A stretch of 64,000 nucleotides of DNA. It comes from Rhizobium sp. NFR07. Its GTDB lineage: Bacteria; Pseudomonadota; Alphaproteobacteria; Rhizobiales; Rhizobiaceae. The notes under the pieces were generated by a model that was given only the letters and a program-made list of their open reading frames with translations, was not told the DNA's origin and did no database searches. How positions within the stretch are numbered: the stretch's first letter is position 1; the number at the start of each line of letters is the position of its first letter. Of this stretch, positions 17,496 to 29,589 are shown one piece after another. The stretch lies in assembly GCF_900111905.1 (NCBI RefSeq), contig NZ_FOKM01000007.1, forward strand, positions 286,188 through 350,187, read 5' to 3'. Both the position numbers and the translations under genes were made by a program.

Positions 17496-18968
17496 CTATC
17501 TCCTGTTGAACTCGGCGGATGCCAGAACCATGGTCAGCCCGTGGATACGGCTTGGCGCCTGCGAAACGATCCGCCGCGTCTCCGCCGAGGCGGCATCGCC
17601 GAGCGCCGCCTGGAGAAAATCAGAGGGTTCCAGCTTCTGCCCGAGCAGCCGCGCAACGAGGCGGGACCAGGCGATCCGCTCGCTGAGCTGGCTCGGCGTC
17701 AGCCACACGCTCGCAATATCCGCGAAACCTGCCGGGCTTGTCGGCTGCCAGATCGGCTGCCCCATCCGCTGCAAGGCACCGAGCGTCAGGCTGTTCGCCT
17801 GGGCGGCTCGCTTCTTGCGCATCTCCTCGGCCTTGCTGCTGCTGGCCATCTGCATCGCCTTGCCCACCGGTCCCGGCTCGTCGTCGCCATCCATGTCCTG
17901 CAGCAGCGCCGTCAGGTTCTCATCCGGCAGGTCGAGTGCCCGAAAGCCGGAGACGATGAATTCGAACGGCTGCTTGATCTTCTGTCCCGGGCTCTCCCAG
18001 GCCAATGGATGCTCCAGCATCGCCCGGTAGACTTCCGCCAGATTGCCGTCGCCGCCGTTCCATCCCGCCACCATCGCATCGACCAGTTCGGCCGGTGGTT
18101 CGTCGCTGACGAAATGGGCCGCCAGCTTGCGGCATATGTTCCTTGCGGTCCGTGGATCGGCGGCCAGATCCTCCAGCATCAGCATGTGATCCTGGCCGCT
18201 CCCCTCGTCATCCTCATAATCCCGGCCGAGAAGCGTGATCGGCCCGCCCTGGGCGCGCCGCGGACGATAGACGACCTCAAGCGCACGGCTGTCGACCGAC
18301 AGCCCGGTCAGGATCAGTGCCGCGGCCCGCACATCGTCCTGGCCATATCCGCTGCCGGCGCCAAGCGTATGGAGTTCGAGAAGCTCGCGGCCGAGATTTT
18401 CGTTCAGCCCCCGGCCGTTCTCCCGCCCCGCGACGGAATCCGGTCCGACACTCTGGTTCTGGTCGAGATAGATCAGCATTGCCGGATGCAGGATCGCGGC
18501 CTTCAGCAGGTCCGAAAAGGAACCGGCGATATTGGGACGGATCGCCTGCGCCTCGTAGAGCGGGACAATCATCCGCATCGGCAGCGACTTCAGCGCGCTG
18601 GTCGAAAAATGATCCATCCAGAAGCTGGCCAGCCGTTCGTAGAATCCGTAGCGCGAATGCACCGCCTGGGACAGGCGCGCCATGGCGTCGACACGGTAGG
18701 CGCGCTGCGCCTCGCGCTGGGTCTCCTTGCGGATGCTCTCGTTCGGCTTGCCGTCCTTTGCCGCCTTGGCTTCGGCAGCCCTGAGCGAAATCATCCGCCG
18801 CGCCGTCTCCTGCCGCCCGCCTATGCCTTCGCGTGGGAAGCGCGGTTTCCGGCTCACGCCCTTCAGCAGCTGATCCAGCAGGCCATCGGCATCGTCAGGC
18901 GCATCCTGCCCGGCGCGAAGCCCGTATCCATAGCGGATTGCTGCCAGAGTTGGCCGTGCAAGAGCCAT
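17496..18968 (-). CDS. DUF1800 family protein
   Basis: A 490-residue protein with the DUF1800 hallmarks: an N-terminal RYGYGLRAGQ, then FWMDHFSTSALKSLPMR, ENLGRELLELHTLGAGSGYGQDDVRAAALILTG and the C-terminal MVLASAEFNRR. The family is always found with DUF1501 proteins, as here, and is of unknown biochemical role. No signal peptide is visible. The ATG before ALARPTLAAIRYG is supported by AAGGAAG upstream; the frame is open another 23 codons 5' without conservation. It is the first gene of the two-gene operon. Confidence 0.88.
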   Translation of the reverse strand: MALARPTLAAIRYGYGLRAGQDAPDDADGLLDQLLKGVSRKPRFPREGIGGRQETARRMISLRAAEAKAAKDGKPNESIRKETQREAQRAYRVDAMARLSQAVHSRYGFYERLASFWMDHFSTSALKSLPMRMIVPLYEAQAIRPNIAGSFSDLLKAAILHPAMLIYLDQNQSVGPDSVAGRENGRGLNENLGRELLELHTLGAGSGYGQDDVRAAALILTGLSVDSRALEVVYRPRRAQGGPITLLGRDYEDDEGSGQDHMLMLEDLAADPRTARNICRKLAAHFVSDEPPAELVDAMVAGWNGGDGNLAEVYRAMLEHPLAWESPGQKIKQPFEFIVSGFRALDLPDENLTALLQDMDGDDEPGPVGKAMQMASSSKAEEMRKKRAAQANSLTLGALQRMGQPIWQPTSPAGFADIASVWLTPSQLSERIAWSRLVARLLGQKLEPSDFLQAALGDAASAETRRIVSQAPSRIHGLTMVLASAEFNRR

Positions 18969-19269
18969 GCGCTGCTTCCTTTCGATCGTCGAGTCACTGC
19001 CGACAAGTGAGGCGGAAACCGAGGCAAAATGTGGCACGCAGGAAAAATGGATGATTTGTAACCCGCCAGCCCGCCGACTCGTTCCCGATCTAACGTGCTA
19101 GATCGCCGTTCAAAATATGAATGACAATCGGGAAGAGGCTGGAGAAAGCCACATTCACGCATTATTGAGGATAAACACGAATCGCCGCGCCCCAACTACG
19201 CGATCGAAAAGACTTTATTATTAGCAATGCCTCATACTATAGAGGTCGATACTGTAACCGGGCGACGCG
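18969..19269. promoter_or_regulatory. Divergent intergenic region between DUF1800 and GGDEF-EAL genes
   Basis: About 300 bp with no gene. The 3' part is AT-rich (ttattattagcaatgcctcatactatagagg), and catactatag could be a -10 element for the GGDEF-EAL gene. No hairpin terminator was found. Confidence 0.35.
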
Positions 19270-21261
19270 ATGACCACGCAGACGAATATGACAGATGGCC
19301 GGATGGAGCCTCAGCTCGCGCTTGCCGTCAAACGCGCCCAGGCGGACACGATACTTGACCGTCTGACCACCACGCTTGTCGTCAACGCCGCCGTCTCTCT
19401 GTCTGCCGTGCTCCTCAGCAGCATAAACCGCGGCGTCACCGGCTCCTCGCTGGTTTGGCTTCTCATCACCATGGTCACGATTGCCGGGCGTTTCCTTTTT
19501 GCCCGCATGCTGGTGCAGCGGCAGCTGCCACATCTAAAGCCGGTTCTGACCCTGCGCGTCATGGTCCTGGGTGCCTTCGTCAGCGGCCTTGCCTGGGCAG
19601 CCCTGCCCTTTACCCTGCCGGGTTTCGAGCCGCTCGGCGTCGATGGCGGCATCTATATTCTGATGTGCGGCATGGGCACCGGCGCGGTCCTTCTCGGCAC
19701 CGGCCATGCGGTGACGGCGCTCGCCTTCGCGTTTCCGGTGCATCTGTCGGTCATCGTCAGCCTGCTGATGGATACCAGTGCCGGCGGGCGCCTTCTGGCA
19801 CTCAACGTGCTGGCGCTTACATTCGTCCTCTACAAGAGCGGCGTGAAGGGCGAAAACATCGTCATCGGCAACATCACCGCGCAGCTGCGCGCCACAGCCC
19901 TGGCAAGCTCGCTGTCCCAGGCCAATGCCGACATCATGCGCGCAAATGAACGGCTTGAAATCCTCGCCAACGGCGACCCGCTGACCGGTCTTGCCAACCG
20001 TGCCGCCTTCAACGCCTCGCTGACCGAAGGCATCGACAACGCCCGCAATCGCAGGGAAGAGCTGGCGCTGCTGATCCTCGACCTCGACCGCTTCAAGACG
20101 ATCAACGACACGTTCGGCCATTCCGCCGGCGACGACCTGCTCTACCAGGCGAGCGGCAGGCTGCGCGAGGCGGTCGGCGGCCGCGGCGTCATCGCCCGGC
20201 TCGGCGGCGACGAATTCGCCATCATCATCGGCGGGCCGCGAGCCGGAGACGACGCGCGCAGCCTTGCCGAAACGATCCTCGCCCGCGGTCGCGAGCCCTT
20301 CGTCATTCAGGGGCGCCCGGTCATGTCCGGCGTCTCGATCGGCATAGCCATCGCGCCGGAACACGCGGATACCGCGACCGACCTCTTCGTTTCCGCCGAC
20401 ATGGCGCTCTACCGCGCCAAGGACGAGGGCCGCGGTCTCTGGCGCGAGTTCGACCATTCATTGAAGGATCAGGCCGAGCGCCGCCGCCGCATCGAGGAGG
20501 ATCTTCCCGCCGCCCTGAAGGCCGGTGACGTCCGCCCCTGGTTCCAGCCGCAGCTGGATCTGGCTGAAAACCGCGTCGTCGGCTTCGAGGCGTTGGTCCG
20601 CTGGCGGCATGCCGAGCTCGGCATGATCCCGCCGCCGGAGATCGTCACCGCCGCCCATGCCCTCAATCTCTCCGAGGCACTGACCGAGACCATCACTGCA
20701 ACTGCCTGTCGCCTTCTGTCCGACCTCCCCGGCCTCGGCCTGCCGGAGGCCACTGTCGCAGTGAACATTTCCCCGCGCGAATTCGAGCTCTATTCGGTCG
20801 CCGACACGCTCGACCGCGTCACCCGCGCCCACGGCATCGATCCAGGCCTCTTCGAGATCGAGATCACCGAGGAGGCGATTATCGACACGCTCGTCGCCGG
20901 CGAGCAGCTGAAACATATCGAGCGCTCCGGCTACAAGCTGGCGGTCGACGATTTCGGCGCCGGCCATTCCTCGCTCGCCTATCTCGTCAGCCTCAAGGTC
21001 GATCGCCTCAAGCTCGACCGCCGCTTCGTCGAAGGCATCGAGACCAGCCGCCAGAACCAGGAAATCGTCGGCGCCCTGGCCGGCCTCGGCCGCGCCCTGT
21101 CGATGGACATCGTCGCGGAAGGCGTCGAACGCGCCGAGGAAGCCGACACCCTGCGCGACCTCGGCTGTCCCGCCGGCCAGGGCTACTACTTCGCCCGCCC
21201 CATGCCCGCCGAAATGATCGCCACCTGGCTGGAGGCAAGAGCCCTGACCCCGGCGGCGTAA
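19270..21261 (+). CDS. Membrane-bound GGDEF-EAL protein (cyclic-di-GMP turnover)
   Basis: A 663-residue protein. The first 200 residues hold about six hydrophobic helices. A short coiled coil then leads to a GGDEF domain (about 232-390) with an intact RLGGDEFAI motif, and an EAL domain (about 405-650) with intact [38 protein letters not shown] and AEGVE. Both active sites look complete, so it may make or degrade cyclic-di-GMP. Many such tandem proteins have only one active half in the cell. The allosteric RxxD I-site was not found where expected. The sensed signal is unknown. Confidence 0.92.
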   Translation: MTTQTNMTDGRMEPQLALAVKRAQADTILDRLTTTLVVNAAVSLSAVLLSSINRGVTGSSLVWLLITMVTIAGRFLFARMLVQRQLPHLKPVLTLRVMVLGAFVSGLAWAALPFTLPGFEPLGVDGGIYILMCGMGTGAVLLGTGHAVTALAFAFPVHLSVIVSLLMDTSAGGRLLALNVLALTFVLYKSGVKGENIVIGNITAQLRATALASSLSQANADIMRANERLEILANGDPLTGLANRAAFNASLTEGIDNARNRREELALLILDLDRFKTINDTFGHSAGDDLLYQASGRLREAVGGRGVIARLGGDEFAIIIGGPRAGDDARSLAETILARGREPFVIQGRPVMSGVSIGIAIAPEHADTATDLFVSADMALYRAKDEGRGLWREFDHSLKDQAERRRRIEEDLPAALKAGDVRPWFQPQLDLAENRVVGFEALVRWRHAELGMIPPPEIVTAAHALNLSEALTETITATACRLLSDLPGLGLPEATVAVNISPREFELYSVADTLDRVTRAHGIDPGLFEIEITEEAIIDTLVAGEQLKHIERSGYKLAVDDFGAGHSSLAYLVSLKVDRLKLDRRFVEGIETSRQNQEIVGALAGLGRALSMDIVAEGVERAEEADTLRDLGCPAGQGYYFARPMPAEMIATWLEARALTPAA

Positions 21262-21386
21262 GGCTTCCCCGGACTCCCGCTTCCAGCAACACCACTCACC
21301 GCCTGCGAAAATCTCCGTTTCCCTTTTGTACTCATTTTCCGCCTCACCCCCTTCACTTCCTGCCGGACTCTCTCCATATTCGCGGC

Positions 21387-24494
<3,108 letters not shown>

Positions 24495-24502
24495 CCACAA
24501 GT

Positions 24503-24549
24503 CCCTTCTCCCCGTAAGCGGGAAAAGGTGACGGCAGCCGGATGAGGGG
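24503..24549. repeat. Palindromic repeat after uvrB, copy C
   Basis: cccttctccccgtaagcgggaaaaggtgacggcagccggatgagggg. It is the same family as copy B, with mismatches in the right arm of the palindrome. It may serve as the uvrB transcript end. Confidence 0.75.
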
Positions 24550-24657
24550 CGACTAGCCCGATCAGCCCTGCCGTTGGCTTGTTCGGCCGACCTCCGGCTT
24601 GACGAAACAGACACGCACCTCATAATCGCCTCAGCCCGAGGCTGAGCCAAGAACTCG

Positions 24658-24894
24658 ATGACTGTTCGCATTCCCGAGGAAGCCGCCGCGCGGCTGGACT
24701 GGCTGGCGGAAAAGCTGGCGCGTCCCGCCGGCAGAGTCGCCGCCGAGGCAATCGAAGATTTTCTGGCGCGCGAAGAGTGGCAACTGGCCGAAATCGAGGC
24801 CGGACTCGCGGAAGCCGATCGCGGCGAGTTTGCCAGCGAGCAGGAGGTGAACGAGGTGCTGTCGCGCTTCGACACCAAGCCCCGCAGCGCCTGA
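24658..24894 (+). CDS. Ribbon-helix-helix antitoxin (CopG/ParD-like)
   Basis: A 78-residue protein. The N-terminus MTVRIPEEAAARLDWLAEKL has the short beta strand and first helix of the ribbon-helix-helix fold. It is followed by AAEAIEDFLAREEWQLAEIEAGLAEAD, as in antitoxins of ParDE/RelBE modules. The C-terminal acidic segment would bind the toxin. Its stop overlaps the start of a ParE-like reading frame that is broken, so the antitoxin is now orphaned. Antitoxins of this type normally repress their own promoter. Confidence 0.82.
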   Translation: MTVRIPEEAAARLDWLAEKLARPAGRVAAEAIEDFLAREEWQLAEIEAGLAEADRGEFASEQEVNEVLSRFDTKPRSA

Positions 24895-25072
24895 TGGCGC
24901 CCGTCCACTACACCGGCGCGCCACAGCCCGCCTCCGCCATATCGGCGAATGGATCGAAAAGGACAAGCCTGCTGCCGCCCAGCGCGTCGTCTCCCAAATA
25001 GCCGAGGCCATCGATCGCCTCCGGGATCAACCCGGCTTGGGGCTAAATGACAGCGGCATGTTGGGCCTCTGA
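24894..25072 (+). pseudogene. ParE/RelE-like toxin, frameshifted and truncated
   Basis: The reading frame starts at an ATG overlapping the antitoxin stop (TGATG) with MAPVHYT, like a ParE toxin. The ParE sequence then continues in another frame: LRHIGEWIEKDKP, then AAAQRVVSQIAEAIDRLRDQPGLG. One extra base in caccggcg (around 24912) would restore the frame. The second half of the domain, with the usual strand and catalytic residues, is absent: the sequence diverges after PGLGL and stops. About 60 codons remain of the usual 95-100. The toxin is almost certainly inactive. Confidence 0.75.
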
Positions 25073-25128
25073 GGAGCACTTGATTAAGGCAGAAAGCCTA
25101 CAGCACTGGGTCAAGCGCGTCGTTTGCC

Positions 25129-25464
25129 TCAACTCTTTTTTGTGAGTTTTAAAACGCAGCCAAGGGACGAACCAAAGCGTCCAACCCCAGTGTATTCCGG
25201 ACCAGCGCCAGTAGCGCTGGCGTAAACGAGATATGCTCCATCCCTGTCGAACTCTACATACCCATTCACCTGGATGATGTTGTTAGCGACATGTCCTAGT
25301 GCAAGCTTGGTCTGTCCGCTGTTTCCGGCGCTCGAAAACTTTCGTTCGTAACGTCCTTCCTTAAAGCTCGCATTGAATTCTTGCATGCTCGACCCTTCCG
25401 GACATTGTAGTGTGACATCCCAGACCCCGTCTGCCGGTATTGCGGGGACTATCGGGTCAGCCAT
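25129..25464 (-). CDS. Hypothetical protein
   Basis: A 111-residue protein with a predicted beta-rich fold: GVWDVTLQCPEGSSMQEF, then repeated short strands such as KLALGHVANNIIQVNGYV. Two cysteines are present. No family is recognised. There is no signal peptide from this ATG, although the sequence looks like an exported beta domain. The extension upstream of the ATG in the same frame is only 9 codons before a stop. It overlaps by 16 bases the probable original 3' end of the neighbouring membrane gene, so the two may have worked together. Confidence 0.6.
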   Translation of the reverse strand: MADPIVPAIPADGVWDVTLQCPEGSSMQEFNASFKEGRYERKFSSAGNSGQTKLALGHVANNIIQVNGYVEFDRDGAYLVYASATGAGPEYTGVGRFGSSLGCVLKLTKKS

Positions 25465-25546
25465 TTCTTCAGATTGCGGGTCGTTTTTTTCGAGATCGCG
25501 GGATTAGGCGACTGACTGAATGCGATTTCCACGGCTTTAAAAATCA

Positions 25547-25828
25547 CTAGGCTGGTAACTCCCGCAAGTGCGACGATGACACTTGGGAAACTGGCCTCGT
25601 GGGAGTAACTGCGCGGGCAACGAGCCAAGCGACGATACCTATGGCGGCAATGCCAAAAGTCATAATCATCATCGAGAGCACAATTGCGAAAGCCTGCCCA
25701 GGTGATAGGCCCCTATCGGGTAGAAAGTCCTTCTCAAGGACGCCACGGAAGACGAGGATGACCACTCCCATCGCGATACCCGCAAGGCCGGCGACTTTCC
25801 CTAGGGTGACTAAAACACGCGTCTCCAT
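25547..25828 (-). CDS. Small membrane protein, probably frameshifted
   Basis: The open frame gives 93 residues with two transmembrane helices (KVAGLAGIAMGVVILVF and AFAIVLSMMIMTFGIAAIGI). Its last 20 residues (TRPVSQVSSSHLRELPA) look like out-of-frame sequence. In another frame the DNA continues from about 25610 with EASFPSVIVALAGVTSLVIF, a third helix, and then KAVEIAFSQSPNPAISKK to a stop at 25449-25451. A single-base deletion near 25605-25620 would explain this. The longer product would have about 126 residues. No family is named with confidence. Confidence 0.55.
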   Translation of the reverse strand: METRVLVTLGKVAGLAGIAMGVVILVFRGVLEKDFLPDRGLSPGQAFAIVLSMMIMTFGIAAIGIVAWLVARAVTPTRPVSQVSSSHLRELPA

Positions 25829-26324
25829 AACGAGGCCCTAACGGACTTCAAACACAATCATAAGTATACAACAAAGAATTTTTAATGTCAGCCAGGGGTA
25901 GTGGAGTAGGAAATCGCGGTTATCTCAATACTGGAATTGAAAAAGCGTCTTCGGAATCCATTTCGACGAGTTCTGAATGCCGCGCGAACCGCTCTCCGGT
26001 CCCCATGCGTCTGCATACGCGCGAGATCAGACCACCTTCCTACTATCAAAAGTATTGATGAACAGAAGATCTATTGCCTACCCCGTTCCCTACACTCCTG
26101 CAAAGAACAGCCCGAGCGGGCGAGATATTCTGGGTTCCCAGAGCATCGCAATGGTGCATCTGGATGTCGCCATACCGTATCAAGGCTGCGCCCTACCAAA
26201 CGGTTAGCGCGCGCAGATTAAGGCGCAACGCTTAATTATCGACGACTCTGCAAATCCACTCCCCCTGGAACATCCCCCATCCCCCTCAGTTCCCCTCCTA
26301 TCCCCCAACCCGATAGGAGACCCC
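25829..26324. other. Long gene-poor stretch, 496 bp
   Basis: More AT-rich than its surroundings. A plus-strand frame of 76 codons (25977-26207) lacks a ribosome site and any recognised motif. The 3' end is unusually C-rich (ccccctggaacatcccccatccccctcag) and runs into the gatag-gagac ribosome site of the next gene. I see no repeat or RNA gene. Confidence 0.4.
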
Positions 26325-26726
26325 ATGCCCGACATGACCAAATCCTTCATCGACGCGCTCGGCCGTCTCGAGACCCAGCACGATGCGGATACGATCGCGC
26401 TTCTGTTTGCCGATCGCGCCCAGGTGGCGAACCCGCTGGTCAATTACGATGACGGCGGCAGCGGTGCGGCAAAAACCTTCTGGTCGCAATATCGCGCCGC
26501 CTTCGACGAGATCAGGTCCGAATTCAGCTCGGTGACGGAGAAGGACGGCATGTCCTTCCTCGAATGGCACAGCCGCGGCCTGATCGACGGAAAGCCCTTC
26601 GATTACGACGGGGTGAGCGTGCTGGAGAGCGACGGCGAGAAGATCACCGCCTTCCGCACCTATTTCGACACCCGCCACATCCCGGCCGCCCATTCGAAGG
26701 GCGGCGCACAGACCGGCCGGGCCTGA
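26325..26726 (+). CDS. NTF2-like (SnoaL-type) protein
   Basis: A 133-residue single-domain protein of the NTF2-like/SnoaL fold: SFIDALGRLETQHDADTIALLF at the N-terminus, VANPLVNYDDGGSGAAKTFW, then LEWHSRGLIDGKPFDYDGVS and ITAFRTYFDTRH. Such proteins can be isomerases or binding proteins with a small hydrophobic pocket; the substrate is unknown. A good ribosome site (ATAGGAGA) lies just upstream. It stands alone. Confidence 0.85.
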   Translation: MPDMTKSFIDALGRLETQHDADTIALLFADRAQVANPLVNYDDGGSGAAKTFWSQYRAAFDEIRSEFSSVTEKDGMSFLEWHSRGLIDGKPFDYDGVSVLESDGEKITAFRTYFDTRHIPAAHSKGGAQTGRA

Positions 26727-26820
26727 CACCTGCCCCGGCCCGGCCGCCATCGGCACCCGCCGAATGAACGAGCCGGACGCATCGACCATACGCGCGGCCA
26801 GGCACGGCCTGGCCGGCGCC

Positions 26821-27051
26821 TCACGCTCTCACCACCCATTTCCCCACCACGACCAACCCCACTCCCAGCCCGAAAAACGGCCCGAGCACGCCGAACAGTT
26901 CCGGGTCTTCCCAGGGCATGGGGATGCTGAAATTGATGCAGCCGGTGGTCGCCATGCCGCAGCCGAAGGCGGCGACCCAGTACCAGGCGGCGGCCGTGCC
27001 GAGAAAGATCGCCACGCCCGCCCCCATCATCAGCCATCGGATTATGCGCAT
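26821..27051 (-). CDS. Small membrane protein, hypothetical
   Basis: A 76-residue protein with two hydrophobic helices: RWLMMGAGVAIFLGTAAAWYW near the start and FGVLGPFFGLGVGLVVVGKW near the end. Between them lie two cysteines (GCGMATTGCINF). The start is the ATG preceded by AAGGGA; the frame is open 44 codons upstream, but those residues are not conserved-looking. No family is recognised. It converges on the NTF2-like gene. Confidence 0.6.
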   Translation of the reverse strand: MRIIRWLMMGAGVAIFLGTAAAWYWVAAFGCGMATTGCINFSIPMPWEDPELFGVLGPFFGLGVGLVVVGKWVVRA

Positions 27052-27468
27052 GGGTGGTCCCTTGTGTTTATCGGACAGAAAGAGTTGCCATCCCCTAACC
27101 TGAAAAATCTGGCATGCGCATAAGCTAGGCTGCAGAATTTTCATCCGCTCCCAAAGAGGGAGGACTGTTCGGTAATGGGGCAAGCTCGCACACCAGGAAG
27201 GGCGGATGAAAGCGATAGATTCCTAGTATTAGCGAACATGCTCCCGCCACTAAACTTTAATCCGTGAGGACCAGAATCTCGACGGCTTTGCATCGGATAA
27301 ATGAGGTAACCTGAGAAACTGGCAGGCACACAACGAAGCTCTTTCATCCTGCTCAATGTTGGAGCCAGCTCCTGCCGTAGCTCAAAGAACCGCTCACGAG
27401 GCGCCACAACCGGTATCGTTGCACGCCTGCGGACACTACATCACAAGAATGAGCAACCCGATTGAAAT
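27052..27468. other. Gene-poor stretch, 417 bp
   Basis: No open frame with a ribosome site or recognisable content. The sequence is of mixed composition, with AT-rich parts around 27200-27300. No repeat or terminator is evident. Confidence 0.35.
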
Positions 27469-28398
27469 TCACACAGCTTCAACTAAACCGAATGATCGTT
27501 CAGCTGCTTTTATGTCGCCCACGAATCTAGGTAAACCTGCGTATCTCGCCTTAGCTTCGCGCAGCAGAGTGAGGGCCATTTCATTATCTCCGTACCACCT
27601 GCACAAATAGCAGGCCTGTATATCCAGCATCGCTTGACGCAATGCAGACAAGTTCGGCTTGAGGGAGTTATGCAAGGCCAATGCTTCAGCAAGCGACAGC
27701 GTCTTCAGTAAATCGACCTGGATTACGTCGTTTGGGATTGCAGCCCGGCAAATATAGATCACCGTGCACGGCTCCATGTATTCAACGACGTCGAAATAAT
27801 CCCTCAGGTAGGCCATCACGAAGGGGAGCCAGTAGTGACCTGAATCAGCAAAGTCCTGGTGGATCAGGATAGCTCCGGGATAGAGAGCGGAGAAGTGATG
27901 CTCCATGGACCACCTCATCAGGTCCCAATTCTTCGCTATATCCAAAAATAGAATTTCGACCGGTTCGCCATCCCATCTCTTGTCCAGCAGGTCACCTTTT
28001 TCCAGACGAAAAAGATGCTCAAGCCCTGCCGTATTGTGACGGAATTGCCCGTAGAACTCATCATCAGTAGTTGCTCCGCGAAGCTCTTTATTGATCCGCT
28101 CAGATCGGCGCATGCTGTCGTCAAGGACAAACCGATCGTAAGTAACGATCTTCTGCGCTTTATCTATCTTACGCTCGTTATCTGCGAGTCCGACAGCGAG
28201 AGAAACGGTAGAGCCTCCTGCGAAGCAGCCCGCATCTACGATCGCGCCCTTGCCAAGATAGCGCTCCTTGGCGACGTAATAGAGGAGTCGCTTCTCGAAA
28301 CGGTTCAGCAATGCAGGAACATCTGCTACTCGTTGAGGTAGGTCGATATCGTACCAAGGCTGAAAAAACAGTTTTGATGTTGGAGCCTGAAAATTCAT
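27469..28398 (-). CDS. SAM-dependent methyltransferase-like protein
   Basis: A 309-residue protein. The Rossmann-type SAM site looks like GKGAIVDAGCFAGGSTVSLAVGL (about residues 50-72), with further features at IVTYDRFVLDD and VEILFLDIAKNWD. This is the general pattern of class I methyltransferases of the TylF/macrocin-O-methyltransferase or cephalosporin-hydroxylase type. GAILIHQDFADSGHYWLPFV matches the late motif of those families. The last 90 residues are helical and unassigned. The gene stands alone in a gene-poor pocket and appears less GC-rich than the conserved neighbours, so recent acquisition is plausible. The substrate is unknown. Confidence 0.65.
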   Translation of the reverse strand: MNFQAPTSKLFFQPWYDIDLPQRVADVPALLNRFEKRLLYYVAKERYLGKGAIVDAGCFAGGSTVSLAVGLADNERKIDKAQKIVTYDRFVLDDSMRRSERINKELRGATTDDEFYGQFRHNTAGLEHLFRLEKGDLLDKRWDGEPVEILFLDIAKNWDLMRWSMEHHFSALYPGAILIHQDFADSGHYWLPFVMAYLRDYFDVVEYMEPCTVIYICRAAIPNDVIQVDLLKTLSLAEALALHNSLKPNLSALRQAMLDIQACYLCRWYGDNEMALTLLREAKARYAGLPRFVGDIKAAERSFGLVEAV

Positions 28399-28744
28399 AC
28401 GAGCACCTATTTTTAGATTGCCGCTGATAGAAATCTCCCAGCATCCATGAGTTTATGCAATGGCTGACTGTGCGAGCCAAACACGGCGGCAATCCATGCA
28501 GAGTGCGAGCCGGCCGAGCCGCGGCGGATAGCAGACCTGCCAAGCCCCCAGACCCGCACCAGCAGCTGTGCCTTGACGTTCCGCAGCAAAGCCCCGCCAG
28601 CGTCATCCCCACCACGCAGAAGCCCTAGAGGGTCAGCGCATCCAACTGAGTGGCTTCAATATCACTATTGGATTCCGCGCTCGCCATTAAGCCTACGGAA
28701 ATCAAGGCATCCATGCAGACTTTCGGGAGCCAGAAGAAAGCGGG
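28399..28744. other. Gene-poor stretch between methyltransferase-like gene and mazG
   Basis: About 350 bp without a supported gene. The part around 28480-28640 is GC-rich and could be a remnant of older coding sequence, but no family can be read in any frame. No hairpin terminator for mazG was seen. Confidence 0.35.
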
Positions 28745-29587
28745 TTACCCCTTATGCGCCACCGCCCGCTCGATCGCCTTGGCGGATTGCCACAGCTCTT
28801 CCATCCGCTCCAGCGTCGCCGCCTCCAGCGTCTCGCCGGATGCTTCAAGTTCCGTCTCGATATGGCTGAATCGCCTGCGAAATTTCGTATTGGTGCCGCG
28901 CAGCGCCATTTCCGGATCGGCCTTCACATGCCGGCCGATATTGACCAGCGCGAAGATCAGGTCGCCGAGCTCGTCGGCCACCTTGTCGGGCTCTCCGGCG
29001 GCAAGCGCCTCGCGCAGCTCCGCCACCTCCTCCTCGATCTTGTCGAGGATAGGCTCCGGCGTCGACCAGTCGAAGCCCACCTTGGCCGCCCGCTCCTGCA
29101 GCTTCAGCGCCTCCGTCAGCGCCGGCAGATGCCGGTCGACGCCGCCGAGGAAACCTTTTTTGAAATCCTCCGTGATGCCGCGCGCCGCGCGCCGCTCGGC
29201 CCGCTCGCGCTTCTCCTCGGCCTTGATCGCATCCCACTGCAGCTTCACCGCGCCGGGCGTATCCGCATCGGACCTGGCGAACACATGCGGATGCCGGCGG
29301 GTCATCTTTTTCGTGATCGCCTCGACCACGTCGCCGAAGGAAAACTCCCCTGCCTCCTCCGCCATCCGCGCATGGAACACGACCTGCAGCAGAAGATCGC
29401 CCAGTTCCTCGCAGAGATCGTCCATGTCGTTTCGCTCGATCGCATCGGCCACCTCATAGGCCTCCTCGATCGTGTAGGGCTTGATGGAGGCAAAATCCTG
29501 CTCCAGATCCCAGGGGCAGCCGGTCACCGGCGTCCGGAGCGCCGCCATGATCTCGATCAGGCGGGAAATATCCTTCGAAGCTTGCAT
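28745..29587 (-). CDS. mazG: Nucleoside triphosphate pyrophosphohydrolase MazG
   Basis: A 280-residue two-domain MazG. The first domain has TGCPWDLEQDFASIKPYTIEEAYE, then MDDLCEELGDLLLQVVFHA with the metal-binding EExxE and ExxD residues. The second has IEEEVAELREALAAG and VADELGDLIFALVNIGRH. It hydrolyses non-canonical or excess NTPs to NMP and pyrophosphate in the cytoplasm. The ATG before QASKDISRL is chosen; GGAAGAA lies upstream. It is two bases after the stop of the VOC gene on the same strand, so they form an operon. Confidence 0.94.
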   Translation of the reverse strand: MQASKDISRLIEIMAALRTPVTGCPWDLEQDFASIKPYTIEEAYEVADAIERNDMDDLCEELGDLLLQVVFHARMAEEAGEFSFGDVVEAITKKMTRRHPHVFARSDADTPGAVKLQWDAIKAEEKRERAERRAARGITEDFKKGFLGGVDRHLPALTEALKLQERAAKVGFDWSTPEPILDKIEEEVAELREALAAGEPDKVADELGDLIFALVNIGRHVKADPEMALRGTNTKFRRRFSHIETELEASGETLEAATLERMEELWQSAKAIERAVAHKG

Positions 29588-29589
29588 GC

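Noticed and set aside
25977..26207. A 76-codon frame in the long gap before the NTF2-like gene
   Set aside because: No ribosome site, no motif and unlike codon use; kept only as a note in the gap entry.
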